A stretch of DNA of 64,000 nt from Halorussus sp. MSC15.2 (lineage in GTDB: Archaea; Halobacteriota; Halobacteria; Halobacteriales; Haladaptataceae): contig NZ_VSLZ01000003.1 in assembly GCF_010747475.1 (NCBI RefSeq), forward strand, positions 186,001-250,000. Reading direction: 5' to 3'. Positions 1 through 9,397 of the stretch are shown here, one piece after another (position 1 is the stretch's first letter; each line of letters begins with the position of its first letter). Made by a program: the position numbers and the translations under genes. The notes beneath the pieces were generated by a model. It was not told the origin of the DNA. It ran no database searches and saw only the letters and a program-made list of their open reading frames with translations.

Positions 1-53
1 GAGGGGCGCTTCAGAAGGTTTTTGATTTGGCATGGGTTACCGGCTAGTTAGGA

Positions 54-1814
54 ATGCCAGACGACCTGAACTGGGCCATCGGCGGAGAGGCCGGCGATGG
101 GATTGACTCTACCGGGAAAATTTTCGCGCAAGCGCTTTCCCGCGCAGGACGACACGTGTTCACTTCCAAGGACTTCGCGTCCCGAATCCGCGGTGGGTAC
201 ACAGCCTACAAGATTCGAAGCTCGACCGACCGGGTCGAGAGCGTGGTGGACCGACTCGACATCCTCGTCGCGTTGACCGAACGCACCATCGACGAGAATC
301 TCGACGAACTGCACGAAGGGAGCGTCATCATCTACGACGGTGAGCGCACCGAGATGCAGGACGTGGAGATTCCCGAGGGCATGATTGGACTCGACGTGCC
401 GCTCCAGTCGCTCGCCGAGGAGGCCGGCGGGGCCATCATGCAGAACATCGTCGCGCTGGGCGCGGCCTGCGAGGTGACGAACTTCCCCATCGAGAACCTC
501 GACTCCGCGCTGGAGAAGAAGTTCGGCTCCAAGGGCGAGTCCATCGTGGACAACAACAAGGAGGCCGCCCGGAAGGGTCAGGAGTACGTTCAGGCGGAGT
601 ACGACCACGAGTTCGAGTACGACCTCGACACCACCGACAACGACTACGTCCTGCTGAACGGCGACGAGGCCATCGGCATGGGCGCTATCGCGGCCGGATG
701 CCGCTTCTACGCCGGGTACCCCATCACCCCGGCGACCGACGTGATGGAGTACCTGACGGGCCGCATCGAGCAGTTCGGCGGCGAAGTGGTGCAGGCCGAA
801 GACGAACTCTCGGCCATCAACATGGCGCTGGGCGCTGCCCGCGCCGGTGCGCGGTCGATGACCGCCACCTCCGGACCGGGTATCGACCTGATGACCGAGA
901 CGTTCGGTCTCGTGGCGACCAGCGAGACGCCGCTGGTCATCGCCGACGTGATGCGCTCGGGTCCCTCGACCGGGATGCCGACCAAGCAGGAGCAGGGCGA
1001 CCTCAACATGGCCCTCTACGGGGGTCACGGCGAGATTCCGCGGTTCGTCCTCGCGCCGACCAACGTCGCCGAGTGTTTCCAGAAGACCGTCGAGGCGTTC
1101 AACCTCGCCGAGAAGTACCAGACGCCGGTCTTCCTGCTCGCGGACCTCTCGATGGCCGTGACCGAGCAGACCTTCGAACCCGAGACGTTCGACATGGACG
1201 CCGTCGAAATCGACCGCGGGAAGGTCGTGGACGAGGACGAAATCGAGGCGTGGACCGACGAGAAAGACCGGTTCCAGCCCCACTTCTCGACCGCGGACGG
1301 CGTGAGTCCGCGGGCGTTCCCCGGGACGAAGAACGGCGCGCACATGTCCACCGGTCTCGAACACAACGCGCTCGGTCGCCGGACCGAGGACACCGACGTC
1401 CGCATCGAGCAGGTGGACAAGCGCAACCGGAAGGTCGAAACCGCCAAGGAAGAGGAAGACTGGAGTCCCCGGGAGTTCGGGGATTCGGACTCCGACAACC
1501 TCGTCATCTCGTGGGGGTCCAACGAGGGCGCGATGCGCGAGGCCCTCGAGTTCCTCGACGAGGAGGGCGTGGACGTTCGGTTCCTCTCGGTGCCCTACAT
1601 CTTCCCGCGACCCGACCTCAGCGACGAAATCGAGGCCGCCGACGAGGTCATCGTCGTCGAGTGTAACGAGAGCGGGCAGTTCGCCGACATACTCGAACAC
1701 GACGCACTTACCCGCGTCAAGCGCGTGAACAAGTACAACGGCATCAGATTCAAGGCCGACGAACTGGCAGACGACATCAAGTCGAGTCTCCAGAGCGAGG
1801 AGGTCACAGCATGA
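54..1814 (+). CDS. korA: 2-oxoacid:ferredoxin oxidoreductase, alpha subunit (KorA type)
   Basis: Alpha subunit of the CoA-dependent oxidative decarboxylase of 2-oxoacids (2-oxoglutarate or pyruvate) that passes electrons to ferredoxin in the cytoplasm. The 586-residue protein has the haloarchaeal fused order. The gamma domain comes first, with GGEAGDGIDSTGK near residue 10 and SRIRGGYTAYK near 45. The alpha/pyrimidine-binding domain follows, with AGYPITPATD near residue 220, and the last part is the transketolase C-terminal-like domain. The ATG at 54 gives the family N-terminus MPDDLNWAIGGE. Its stop overlaps the next start as ATGA, so the two subunits are translationally coupled. Length and motifs match haloarchaeal KorA; choosing 2-oxoglutarate over pyruvate is inference. 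Confidence 0.93.
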   Translation: MPDDLNWAIGGEAGDGIDSTGKIFAQALSRAGRHVFTSKDFASRIRGGYTAYKIRSSTDRVESVVDRLDILVALTERTIDENLDELHEGSVIIYDGERTEMQDVEIPEGMIGLDVPLQSLAEEAGGAIMQNIVALGAACEVTNFPIENLDSALEKKFGSKGESIVDNNKEAARKGQEYVQAEYDHEFEYDLDTTDNDYVLLNGDEAIGMGAIAAGCRFYAGYPITPATDVMEYLTGRIEQFGGEVVQAEDELSAINMALGAARAGARSMTATSGPGIDLMTETFGLVATSETPLVIADVMRSGPSTGMPTKQEQGDLNMALYGGHGEIPRFVLAPTNVAECFQKTVEAFNLAEKYQTPVFLLADLSMAVTEQTFEPETFDMDAVEIDRGKVVDEDEIEAWTDEKDRFQPHFSTADGVSPRAFPGTKNGAHMSTGLEHNALGRRTEDTDVRIEQVDKRNRKVETAKEEEDWSPREFGDSDSDNLVISWGSNEGAMREALEFLDEEGVDVRFLSVPYIFPRPDLSDEIEAADEVIVVECNESGQFADILEHDALTRVKRVNKYNGIRFKADELADDIKSSLQSEEVTA

Positions 1815-2674
1815 GTTCAGACGTTAGATTCACCGACTTCAAGTCCGACAAGCAGCCGACGTGGTGCCCGGGATGCGGCGACTTCGGCACGATGAACGGC
1901 ATGATGAAGGCGCTGGCCAACACGGGTAACGACCCGGACAACACCTTCGTCGTGGCGGGCATCGGCTGTTCCGGCAAAATCGGCACCTACATGCACAGCT
2001 ACGCGCTCCACGGCGTCCACGGGCGGGCGCTCCCCGTTGGCACGGGCGTGAAACTCGCCAACCCCGACCTCGAAGTGATGGTCGCGGGCGGCGACGGCGA
2101 CGGCTACTCCATCGGCGCGGGTCACTTCATCCACGCGGTCCGCCGGAACGTGGACATGACCTACGTCGTGATGGACAACCGTATCTACGGGCTGACCAAG
2201 GGGCAGGCCTCGCCGACCTCTCGGGAGGACTTCGAGACCTCGACCACCCCCGAGGGTCCGAAGCAACCGCCGGTCAACCCCCTCGCGCTCGCCCTCTCGG
2301 CGGGCGGGAGTTTCATCGCCCAGTCGTTCTCCACTGACGCCCAGCGTCACACCGAAATCGTCCAGAAGGCCATCGAACACGACGGCTTCGGCTTCGTGAA
2401 CGTCTTCAGTCCGTGCGTGACGTTCAACGACGTGGACACCTACGACTACTTCCGCGACTCCATCGTGGACCTCGACGACGAGGACCACGACCCGACCGAC
2501 CGCGAGGCGGCCAAAGAGAAGATTCTCGACGCCGACAAGGAGTATCAGGGCATCCTCTACCAGAACGAGGAGAGCGTTCCTTACTCCGAACTCCACGGTC
2601 TCGACTCCAACATGGCCGACATCCCGGACGGCGCGCCCGAGGGCGCGATGGACCTCGTCCGCGAGTTCTACTGA
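1811..2674 (+). CDS. korB: 2-oxoacid:ferredoxin oxidoreductase, beta subunit (KorB type)
   Basis: Thiamine-pyrophosphate-binding beta subunit that partners the preceding alpha subunit. The N-terminus has the conserved WCPGCGDFG. The TPP/Mg motif GGDGDGYSIGAGHF lies near residues 95-108 and is followed by DNRIYGLTKGQASPTS. At 287 residues it is the usual length. There is no ferredoxin-like [4Fe-4S] domain, as expected for the two-subunit haloarchaeal enzyme, which uses a separate ferredoxin. Start and upstream stop overlap by 4 nt. Confidence 0.93.
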   Translation: MSSDVRFTDFKSDKQPTWCPGCGDFGTMNGMMKALANTGNDPDNTFVVAGIGCSGKIGTYMHSYALHGVHGRALPVGTGVKLANPDLEVMVAGGDGDGYSIGAGHFIHAVRRNVDMTYVVMDNRIYGLTKGQASPTSREDFETSTTPEGPKQPPVNPLALALSAGGSFIAQSFSTDAQRHTEIVQKAIEHDGFGFVNVFSPCVTFNDVDTYDYFRDSIVDLDDEDHDPTDREAAKEKILDADKEYQGILYQNEESVPYSELHGLDSNMADIPDGAPEGAMDLVREFY

Positions 2675-2694
2675 CGACCCGACCCGAATTCGGT

Positions 2695-2715
2695 CGTCGT
2701 TTCTCTTTCCTCTCG
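2695..2715 (+). terminator. T-rich tract after korAB
   Basis: A pyrimidine/T-rich run (core GTTTCTCTTTCCTC) begins about 22 nt after the korB stop. Archaeal transcription, including aCPSF1-dependent termination, ends at U-rich stretches, so this is a plausible terminator. No stem-loop is needed or seen. Confidence 0.35.
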
Positions 2716-2797
2716 TCTCCCGTTCTCCACACCGATAGCCGAGCGCACCCCGCGAGACCCCACAAAGCGTATCCGGGGATGCGTCGTGCCGTAGTCC

Positions 2798-3829
2798 ATG
2801 AATCGACGGGAGTTACTGGGGGCCGTCGGCGCGGGAGCGACCGGGGTGGCGGGCCTGCTCGGCACGCGAGCACGCTCGGCGGGAGAGGACGCCGGGACCA
2901 TCACGACCGGAACGACCACCACGTCCGCCGAGGAGGACGGCTTCACCGGCATCGACTCGTCGGCCGACCGGCCGTTCGCGACGATTACGGTCGGGTCCCG
3001 CGAAGGCGTACAGAATCCGGAGAACAACCGTCCTCACGTCGTTCGCGTCTGGAACGACAGCCAGCAGGCCCGGACTGTCGGTCTCCGACTGGTCCGGGAC
3101 GACGCCGACGCGCCGGTGCTCGACCGGCGCGTGGAGTTCCCGGCCGACGGGTTCCTGACGGTACGACTGCTCGAACCCGCCGACTACGCGCTGACCGTCC
3201 GACCCGGCGGAGGCGGTGGAAGCCCGGGCGAGACGCCCACGGCGACGAGGACTACGGCGGCCGCCGCATCGGTGGGCGAGACCGTCCGGATTCCACGAGC
3301 GCAGTTCGACTGCAATCGGTCGCGGACCGACGTGGCGGTGACGGCGGACGGACAGGTGGAGTCGGGGACGGCCACCACCGAAGCGGGTTGTCCGCCCGAG
3401 GTGACCGGTCGGACGTTCACCGCGCTCGGCGGCTCCTGCGGGTCGGCCGACGACGCCAGCGTCTCGTTCGCCGACGAGTCGGTGACAGTTGCTGGGTCCA
3501 TCCGCGCGCCCAACCCCTGCTACGGGGCACAGTTGGCCGACGTGTCGGTCACGTCGGCCGACACCCTCCGAGTCGTGGTGGAGACCACTGAACCGGATGG
3601 GGGCGTGTGCGCCCAGTGCGTCGCGAGCGTGGAGTACGAGACCAACCTCGCGTTCCGCGACCGGGTGCCCGAGACCGTCGAGGTGGTCCACCGGCGCGGC
3701 GGCGAGACAGAGACGGTGGCGACGGTTTCGCGCGGCGGGTGGACGACGACCGCCGAAGGCACGGTGAGCGGAGTAGGTGGCGTAGCAGTGGCCGAAGACG
3801 ACGAGTCGAACCACCGAGACCGAACGTAG
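2798..3829 (+). CDS. Tat-exported protein of unknown function
   Basis: The 343-residue protein starts MNRRELLGAVGAGATGVAG, a twin-arginine signal with a short hydrophobic core and no lipobox Cys. A low-complexity Thr/Gly linker around residues 135-155 (GGGGGSPGETPTATRTT) separates two beta-rich halves. The C-terminal half holds several cysteines (DCNRS, AGCPPE, GSCGS, PCYG, VCAQC) that could form disulfides outside the cell. The family is not recognised. It stands alone between korB and the next exported protein, each with its own upstream region. Confidence 0.75.
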   Translation: MNRRELLGAVGAGATGVAGLLGTRARSAGEDAGTITTGTTTTSAEEDGFTGIDSSADRPFATITVGSREGVQNPENNRPHVVRVWNDSQQARTVGLRLVRDDADAPVLDRRVEFPADGFLTVRLLEPADYALTVRPGGGGGSPGETPTATRTTAAAASVGETVRIPRAQFDCNRSRTDVAVTADGQVESGTATTEAGCPPEVTGRTFTALGGSCGSADDASVSFADESVTVAGSIRAPNPCYGAQLADVSVTSADTLRVVVETTEPDGGVCAQCVASVEYETNLAFRDRVPETVEVVHRRGGETETVATVSRGGWTTTAEGTVSGVGGVAVAEDDESNHRDRT

Positions 3830-3974
3830 GAATTGCGATTCTCTTCTTCGGTCGTTCTCTCTATCGAGAAGTTCCGGAGGTCTCTGAGGACCTTTCGCAC
3901 CGGCCGCGGAGGAACATATTATTTCATGGATTCCTAGAAAGAAATTAGTCGGTGGGGATTCATCTTCCTCGTGC

Positions 3975-4801
3975 ATGTCAGAGCAAACTCAAGACGACGC
4001 CACGGACAGTACGACGGGTCGGCGAACGCTACTCCAACTCGCCGCGCTCGCCGGGCTGCCGCTGGCCGCGTCCGACCTCGGACGTGCGGCCACGAGTGGC
4101 CACCTCGGCGAGACGTGGACCGGGAGTGAGAACTTGGACATCGACGTCAGTGGCTCCAATCAGGGAGCCATCAACCTGAGTTCCGAAGAAGGGTTCGCGT
4201 TGAAGAGCACTCTCACTAGCGCCACCGACTCGACCGGAACCGCTATCTACGGCAATACCGCGTCCGATAGCGGAAAGGCCGTCTGGGCCGAGGCCACCAA
4301 CGATTCCGGAGATGCGATGGGCGTCTACGGCACCTCGTGGTCACCGAACGGATACGGCGTCTACGGTGACGACGGCGGAGCGGGCGGCTACGGTGTCTAC
4401 TCCGAGGGCGATATGCACGTCGAAGGCGACTTCACCGCCTCTGGCACCAAGAACTTCGTCCAGACCGTCGAGACGGCCGACGGCGAGAAGCAGGTCGCGT
4501 ACACCGCCGTCGAGGCCGACCGGGCGCAGACCGAGACGACCGGCGTCGCCGAACTCGAAGACGGTCGCGCGGAGATAGACCTCCCCGAACACTTCGGCAT
4601 GGTCACGTCGACGAGGAGGACCTCGTCGTCCAACTCACGCCCTACGAAATCGACGTCCCGGGACTCGCGGTTACGGAGCGAACGACCGACCACATCGTCG
4701 TGGAATCGCGAGACGGTACCGGCGAGTTCGAGTTCTCCTACACCGTTCGCGGAGTCCGCGAGGGCTACGAGGACACTGCGGTCGTCCGCGACCCCGAGTG
4801 A
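3975..4801 (+). pseudogene. Tat-exported glycine/tyrosine-repeat protein, frameshifted near the 3' end
   Basis: The ORF starts with a Tat signal (GRRTLLQLAALAGLPLA) and contains tandem short repeats of the type GVYG...YGVYGDD...GGYGVYSEG near residues 115-145. After DLPEHFGMV (about 4600) the frame switches to low-complexity Ser/Arg text. Reading from 4598 in the shifted frame gives HVDEEDLVVQLTPYEIDV and ends VREGYEDTAVVRDPE at 4801, an acidic, well-behaved C-terminus. The span is one base short of a whole number of codons. An AT-rich promoter candidate (GAAATTAG) sits about 30 nt before the ATG. The family is conserved in haloarchaea, but its function is unknown. Confidence 0.7.
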
Positions 4802-4920
4802 CCGACCGACGGACCGGAAGTAACGACCCCCGGAACGGGAGTAATCACCGATTGACACGTCACATCTTTTGCCCGCCACACGTCAACAGAATTTCCGTGC
4901 GAGAGCGTTTGCGTCCGTTT

Positions 4921-4927
4921 TTTAAGG
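4921..4927 (+). promoter_or_regulatory. TATA box (TTTAAGG)
   Basis: TTTAAGG after a T run, 25-30 nt before the ATG at 4952. This is the spacing of a leaderless haloarchaeal transcript and supports transcription of the small ORF and the reductase behind it. Confidence 0.55.
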
Positions 4928-4951
4928 GAGAGGTGTCTACCAGCAGTAGAG

Positions 4952-5202
4952 ATGACTGCGGACGAATACGACACCGGCGAGGGACCCTCGCCGACCACCC
5001 GGACGCGGTCCGGTGACATCGTCGCTGGGGGGACGACGGGGAGTCGGCCCGCTCCAGCGACTCTCCCGAACCGAAGTTCTACCACCGAACGACTCCGCTG
5101 GACGCCCGACTGCGGTCGAGGTCCCGACGGCAGTTCGGTCGGCAATTCACGAACCACAGGCGAGACGCCCTCTTCTACTCCCAACGAGGCGACTCGCTAT
5201 GA
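4952..5202 (+). CDS. small upstream ORF, probably frameshifted, coupled to the reductase gene
   Basis: Starting at ATG 4952 the frame reads MTADEYDTGEGPSPTTRTRS and then reaches a run of six G (about 5027-5032). One extra G would join it to a frame that reads DDGESARSSDSPEPKFYHR and ends FYSQRGDSL. That stop (5200-5202) overlaps the next ATG as ATGA. The span is one base short of whole codons. Without the shift the frame runs to 5206 with a less convincing Thr/Pro-rich end. Evidence for a real gene is the TATA spacing and the ATGA coupling. The function is not recognised. Confidence 0.4.
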
Positions 5203-6431
5203 CTGAGCAGTTCGACGTGGCGATTGCGGGTGCCGGTCCGGCGGGCGCGCAGTGCGCCCGAGACTTGGCCGAGCGCGGGTACGACGTGGTCGTCCTCGAA
5301 ACCGAGTCGGAGGACGAGTTCCCGGCCCAGAGCAACAAGTCCACCGCCGGGACGTTCCCGTCGATGATGGGCGCGTTCGGGATTCCCGACGACGTGGTAA
5401 TGAACTACACCGACGACGTCGTTCTGGAGTCGCCGAACGAGCACTTCGTCCGGCACCAACCCGGGGCCGTCTTGGAGTTCGCCGACTTCAAGAACTTCCT
5501 CGTCGAGGACGGCCGCGAGAGCGGCGCGGAGTACTGGTTCGACGCCCGCGTCTCGAACCCCGTGATGGACGACGGCGAGATAGTCGGCGTGCAGTACGAC
5601 GGCCAGAACGAAGTGTACGCCGACGTCGTCGTGGACGCGACCGGACCGGCCGCACCGCTGGCCAAGAAACTCGGCGTTACTGACCTCGAACGTAAGAATC
5701 AGGCCATCGGCGTCGAGTACGAACTCGAAGGCATCGACGTGGACGCCGAGGGGTACGCCGACCTCACCGACGCGATGATGCTGCGTCTCGACCACGACCT
5801 CGCGCCCGGCGGCTACTCGTGGATATTCCACACGGGCGGGGACACCGCGAAGGTCGGTCTCTGTTACATCCAGAACGAGGCCCACCGCGACTACGCGAAG
5901 GACGGGATGGGCATCGACGACTACCTCCAATACTGGCTCGACAGCGACCCGCGGTTCGAGAACGCCGAGCGCATCGAGGGCAAACAGCACCGCGGGTCGG
6001 CCCACATCCAGATGCCCAGCGGCTTCACCACGGACAACTTCATGGCCATCGGCGACACGGTGCCGACGGTCGACCCGCTCTGGGGCGAGGGCATCTACAC
6101 CTGCATGAAGTCGGGTCGAGCGGCGGCCGTCACCGCCGACCGGTGTTTCATGGCCAGCGACCGCGACACCTCCGCGGAACGGCTGTCCATCTACGACGAC
6201 CTCTGGCACGAGCGCGTCGCCCCGAAGATGCGGACGCGCCTGCTGATGACCCGACTGCTGTATCTGGCGTCGAACGAGCGCTACGACACGCTCATGCGGG
6301 ACCTAAACCGGTTCGACGACGACGTGCTGAACGCCGCCAACGAGGGCGACCTCCGAGCCGTTTCGAAGCTCATCCACCTCGGAGACGCGCCGCTATTGGC
6401 TCGCTTCTTCCGGGAACGGTTGATGGAATAG
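5199..6431 (+). CDS. geranylgeranyl reductase family FAD-dependent oxidoreductase
   Basis: A 410-residue flavoprotein. The N-terminus MTEQFDVAIAGAGPAGAQCA carries the Rossmann GxGxxG motif, an acidic ribose-binding residue follows in VVVLETES, and VVDATGPAAPLAK is the second FAD signature. GDTVPTVDPLWGEGIY is the GD motif near the flavin. Members of this superfamily saturate archaeal isoprenoid lipid chains or other polyprenyl groups, and the substrate here cannot be assigned. A longer frame opens at 5013, but ATG 5199 is chosen because the family motif begins there and it overlaps the upstream stop as ATGA. Confidence 0.85.
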   Translation: MTEQFDVAIAGAGPAGAQCARDLAERGYDVVVLETESEDEFPAQSNKSTAGTFPSMMGAFGIPDDVVMNYTDDVVLESPNEHFVRHQPGAVLEFADFKNFLVEDGRESGAEYWFDARVSNPVMDDGEIVGVQYDGQNEVYADVVVDATGPAAPLAKKLGVTDLERKNQAIGVEYELEGIDVDAEGYADLTDAMMLRLDHDLAPGGYSWIFHTGGDTAKVGLCYIQNEAHRDYAKDGMGIDDYLQYWLDSDPRFENAERIEGKQHRGSAHIQMPSGFTTDNFMAIGDTVPTVDPLWGEGIYTCMKSGRAAAVTADRCFMASDRDTSAERLSIYDDLWHERVAPKMRTRLLMTRLLYLASNERYDTLMRDLNRFDDDVLNAANEGDLRAVSKLIHLGDAPLLARFFRERLME

Positions 6432-6435
6432 GTCG

Positions 6436-8051
6436 TTACTCCTCGCCGAACCGGTCTTCGACGGCCTGCCTGTCGATTTTCTGCGGGCCGGACGTGGGCA
6501 TCTCGTCGACGAACGCCAGATGGCGTGGCCGTTTGAACCGGGCGAGTTTTCCGTCGAGGAACTCGGTGAGTTCCGCCAGCGTCAGCGATTCGTCGCCCTG
6601 TACCACCGCCTTCCCGACCTGTCCCCACTGGTCGTCCGGGACCGGAACCACGACGACCTCCTCGACTTTGGGGTGGTCGGCGATTCGGTCCTCGACCGCG
6701 GCGGGGTAGACGTTCTCGCCGCCCGAGACGTACATGTTCTTCTTTCGGCCCTCGATGTAGTAGTAGCCGTCCTCGTCGCGCCGGGCCAAGTCGCCGGTCG
6801 AGACCCACCCGTCGCCGAACGTCTCCTCGGTCTCCGACTGGTTGCGCCAGTACCCGGCGGCGGCGTGGGGACTCGACAGTTCGAGTTCGCCGATTCCGCC
6901 CGCTGGCAGTTCCTCGCCGTCGTCGTTCGACCGTGTCGAACTGCTCGACGAGCGTCGCTCGTCGGCGTCCACGACGCGGGCGTCCACGTGCATCGCGGGC
7001 ACGCCCACGCTGTCGGCCTTCTCGCGGGGCCAGCCCTCGGGCATCGTGAAGTTGTTCGGGCCGCACTCGGTGAGACCGTACCCCTGCGAGAGGTCCACGC
7101 CCCTGTCCCACCACGCCTCCATCACCGACTCGCGGCAGGGGCCGCCGCCCGACTTGGCGAACCGGAGCGCCGAGAGGTCGGTCGTCTCCCAGTCGTCGTG
7201 GGTCGCCATCATCCGGAGGACCGCCGGGACCGCCACGAGGACGGTCGCCCCCTCTGACTCCGCGAAGCGGAGGACCTCGCCGGGTTCGAACTCTCGGGCG
7301 AGGACGACAGTGCCGCCGAGGTGGAACAGCGGCACGGTGACGACGTTCCAGCCGCCGGTGTGGAACATCGGAAACACCATGGGCGTCACGTCCTCCGGGC
7401 GCAGTCCCCACGCCGTGATGGTGTTGAACGAGTTCCACAGAATCGAGCCGTGAGTCAGGACCGTCTCCTTCGGGACGCCGGTCGAACCGCCGGTGTGGAG
7501 GAACAGGTGCGGGTCGTCCATCGACAGGTCGGCGGTCTCGACCGGCGAGTCGTCCGCGGGGAGCGCGTCGGCCCACGCCTCCCGGCCGAGGTCGTCTCGC
7601 TCGGCGTTCGCGTCGGCGTCCTCGGCGAGAGCGCGACCACCGAGCAGTCGAACTTCCGGGCGTCGTGGGCCAGCACGTCGGCCGCGAGGGCCGCGAAGGG
7701 GGCTTCGACCACGAGCAGGGCCGGGTCCACGTCGTTCAGCATCTCGACCAGTTCGCCCGCCGCGAGGCGGTGCGAGAGGGGCGCGAGGACACCGCCGGTC
7801 TTCGCGGTGGCGAAGAACAGGTCCACGAGTTCCGGCCGGTTCCGCGAGAGGACCGCCACGCGCTCGCCTTCCGCGACGCCCTCCTCCCGGAGGAGTCGGG
7901 CGACGCGATTCGCTCGGCGGTCCAACTCGGCGTACGTGAACCGCTCGCCGGTCGTCGCGTCCACTACCCCGACCGAGTCGGGCGAGAGACTCGCGCGCCT
8001 CTCGCTCCACGCGCCGACCCAGTCGTAGGGCCGCTCGTGGTGGCTAAACAT
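6436..8051 (-). pseudogene. acyl-CoA ligase (AMP-binding), frameshifted, with an in-frame hairpin insertion
   Basis: An ANL-superfamily ligase that activates a carboxylic acid to acyl-AMP and then acyl-CoA. The 5' part starts MFSHHERPYDWVGAWSERRA and runs in one frame to DCSVVAL. The rest, beginning AEDADANAERDDLG, is one frame over, with the break near 7635. The second part holds the P-loop FLHTGGSTGVPKE, the motifs YGLTECGP and GWVSTGDLARRDEDGYYY, and the catalytic Lys region near DEMPTSGPQKIDRQ. The span is one base short. A Ser/Arg-rich insert (6922-6964) interrupts the usual VVD-DDGEELPAG linker. The gene start overlaps the end of the upstream hydrolase gene by 8 nt, so the two form an operon. 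Confidence 0.85.
6925..6964. repeat. two-hairpin palindromic insertion inside the ligase gene
   Basis: Two perfect inverted repeats lie in series: GTTCGAC-CGT-GTCGAAC (6925-6941; 7-bp stem, 3-nt loop) and CGACGAGC-GTC-GCTCGTCG (6946-6964; 8-bp stem, 3-nt loop). On the minus strand they encode ERRSSSSSTRSN, about a dozen residues that interrupt a normally continuous linker of AMP-binding enzymes. Confidence 0.7.
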
Positions 8052-8892
8052 CGGCGAGGAACTCCGCGAGGCGGTCGTTGACGGTCTCGGCCTGTTCGAT
8101 GAAAAAGAGGTGCGACCCGCCCTCGAACCGGGCGAGTTCGGCGCTCGGCAGTCGCTCGTACAGCAGGTCGGCGTTCTCGACGGGAAGCACCCGGTCGTCG
8201 GTACCGTGGGCGACGAGTGCGGGTACGTCCACGTCGCCGAGTCGGTCGCTCGAATCGAACGCCACGACCCCGGCGGCCTGCGCGTCGCGGGCGGCGTCGC
8301 TCGCATCGCCCGCCAACCGCCAGTCCACGATGTCCGAAATCAGGTCGTCGTTCTCCTCCCAGAACGCGTCGGTCATCGCGGGTTTCATCTTGTGGCGGAT
8401 GGCCTCGCGTTCGTCCGCGTCCTCGGGCACCGAGAACATCCGAGCCTGCGTCTCCTCGGGAATCTCGACCGCCTCATCGCCGCCGTGGCTGGTGCAGAGC
8501 AGACCGAGCGACGCCGCCCGGTCGTAGTCGAGCGCGTACTGCTGGGCTATCATCCCGCCCATGCTCGCGCCGACGACGTGGGCGCGCTCCGCGCCGACCG
8601 CCTCGAGGACCGCGTCGAGGTCGCTCGCCATCTCCTCGACGGTGTACGGCCCGTCGGGTTCGTCGGAGTCACCGGTGCCGCGGTTGTCCCAGACCACGAC
8701 CTGGTAGCCCTCCGCTGCGAGTCGGTCGCGCTGCCAGCGCCACATCCACCGACCGTAACCCAGTCCCTCCACGAGCGCGACGGTTTCGGCGTCACGCCCG
8801 CGCTCCTCCTGACTCCCGTCCGAGTCGGGACTGTCGGCCGGGTCGGTGGTCTCGTAGTAGAGCGAGACCCCGTCGTTGTCCGCGTAAGGCAT
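8044..8892 (-). CDS. alpha/beta hydrolase
   Basis: A 282-residue alpha/beta-fold hydrolase. The nucleophile elbow is GASMGG, the acid lies in HGTDDRVLP and the catalytic His in GGSHLFF near the C-terminus. The oxyanion-region signature is VVVWDNRGTGDS. Start ATG 8892 (MPYADNDGVSLYYE) fits the family; a start ten codons upstream would overlap the divergent promoter. The acidic DSPDSDGSQEERGRD segment near residue 30 is a loop extension. It overlaps the acyl-CoA ligase start by 8 nt, suggesting ester or thioester metabolism, but the substrate is unknown. Confidence 0.85.
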   Translation of the reverse strand: MPYADNDGVSLYYETTDPADSPDSDGSQEERGRDAETVALVEGLGYGRWMWRWQRDRLAAEGYQVVVWDNRGTGDSDEPDGPYTVEEMASDLDAVLEAVGAERAHVVGASMGGMIAQQYALDYDRAASLGLLCTSHGGDEAVEIPEETQARMFSVPEDADEREAIRHKMKPAMTDAFWEENDDLISDIVDWRLAGDASDAARDAQAAGVVAFDSSDRLGDVDVPALVAHGTDDRVLPVENADLLYERLPSAELARFEGGSHLFFIEQAETVNDRLAEFLADV

Positions 8893-8980
8893 GGCTGAAT
8901 CCACGGACGAACCCGCCTTCAAATCCCTGTTTCACATGTTAACCCTCGGATTGATTCGCCGGGCGACGCGACCATCTCCC

Positions 8981-9376
8981 ATGCCAGTCGCAACGCCGAA
9001 CGACACCGCAGAAGCCACCCTGACGGTCACCGAAGACACCATCGACGCCTACGCCGACCTGACGGGCGACGACAACCCAATCCACCGCGACGAGGCGTAC
9101 GCCGCCGAGACGTTCTTCGGCGGCCGGGTCGCCCACGGGATGCTCTCGGCGGGCGTCGTCAGCGCGGCGCTCGCGGACCTGCCGGGCGACATCGTCTACC
9201 TCTCGCAGGATGTGGACTTCGAGAACCCGGTTCGACCGGGACAGACCGTGACCGCGACGGTGACCGTCGAGGAGGAGTTGGGCGACGATAGGCTTCGGGT
9301 CGAGACGGTGGCGGAGACCGAAGACGAGCGAGTTCTCTCGGGCGAGGCCGTCGTACTGTCGCTCCCGCACGAGTAG
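8981..9376 (+). CDS. MaoC-family (R)-specific enoyl-CoA hydratase/dehydratase
   Basis: A single hot-dog domain of 131 residues. The hydratase-2 motif is DLTGDDNPIHRDEAYA with the catalytic Asp and His, followed by GGRVAHGML. It hydrates 2-enoyl-CoA to (R)-3-hydroxyacyl-CoA, as in fatty acid turnover or PHA supply. An in-frame ATG lies 30 codons upstream at 8891, inside the divergent gene start; ATG 8981 (MPVATPND) is preferred because the fold begins there. It is divergent from the hydrolase/ligase pair, which handles related substrates. Confidence 0.87.
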   Translation: MPVATPNDTAEATLTVTEDTIDAYADLTGDDNPIHRDEAYAAETFFGGRVAHGMLSAGVVSAALADLPGDIVYLSQDVDFENPVRPGQTVTATVTVEEELGDDRLRVETVAETEDERVLSGEAVVLSLPHE

Positions 9377-9397
9377 TCGGGGCGAATCGAAATACAC

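Noticed and set aside
48-1700. Long minus-strand ORF opposite korA (550 codons)
   Set aside because: It is a mirror of GC-rich codon use. Its translation has no domain and korA is unambiguous.
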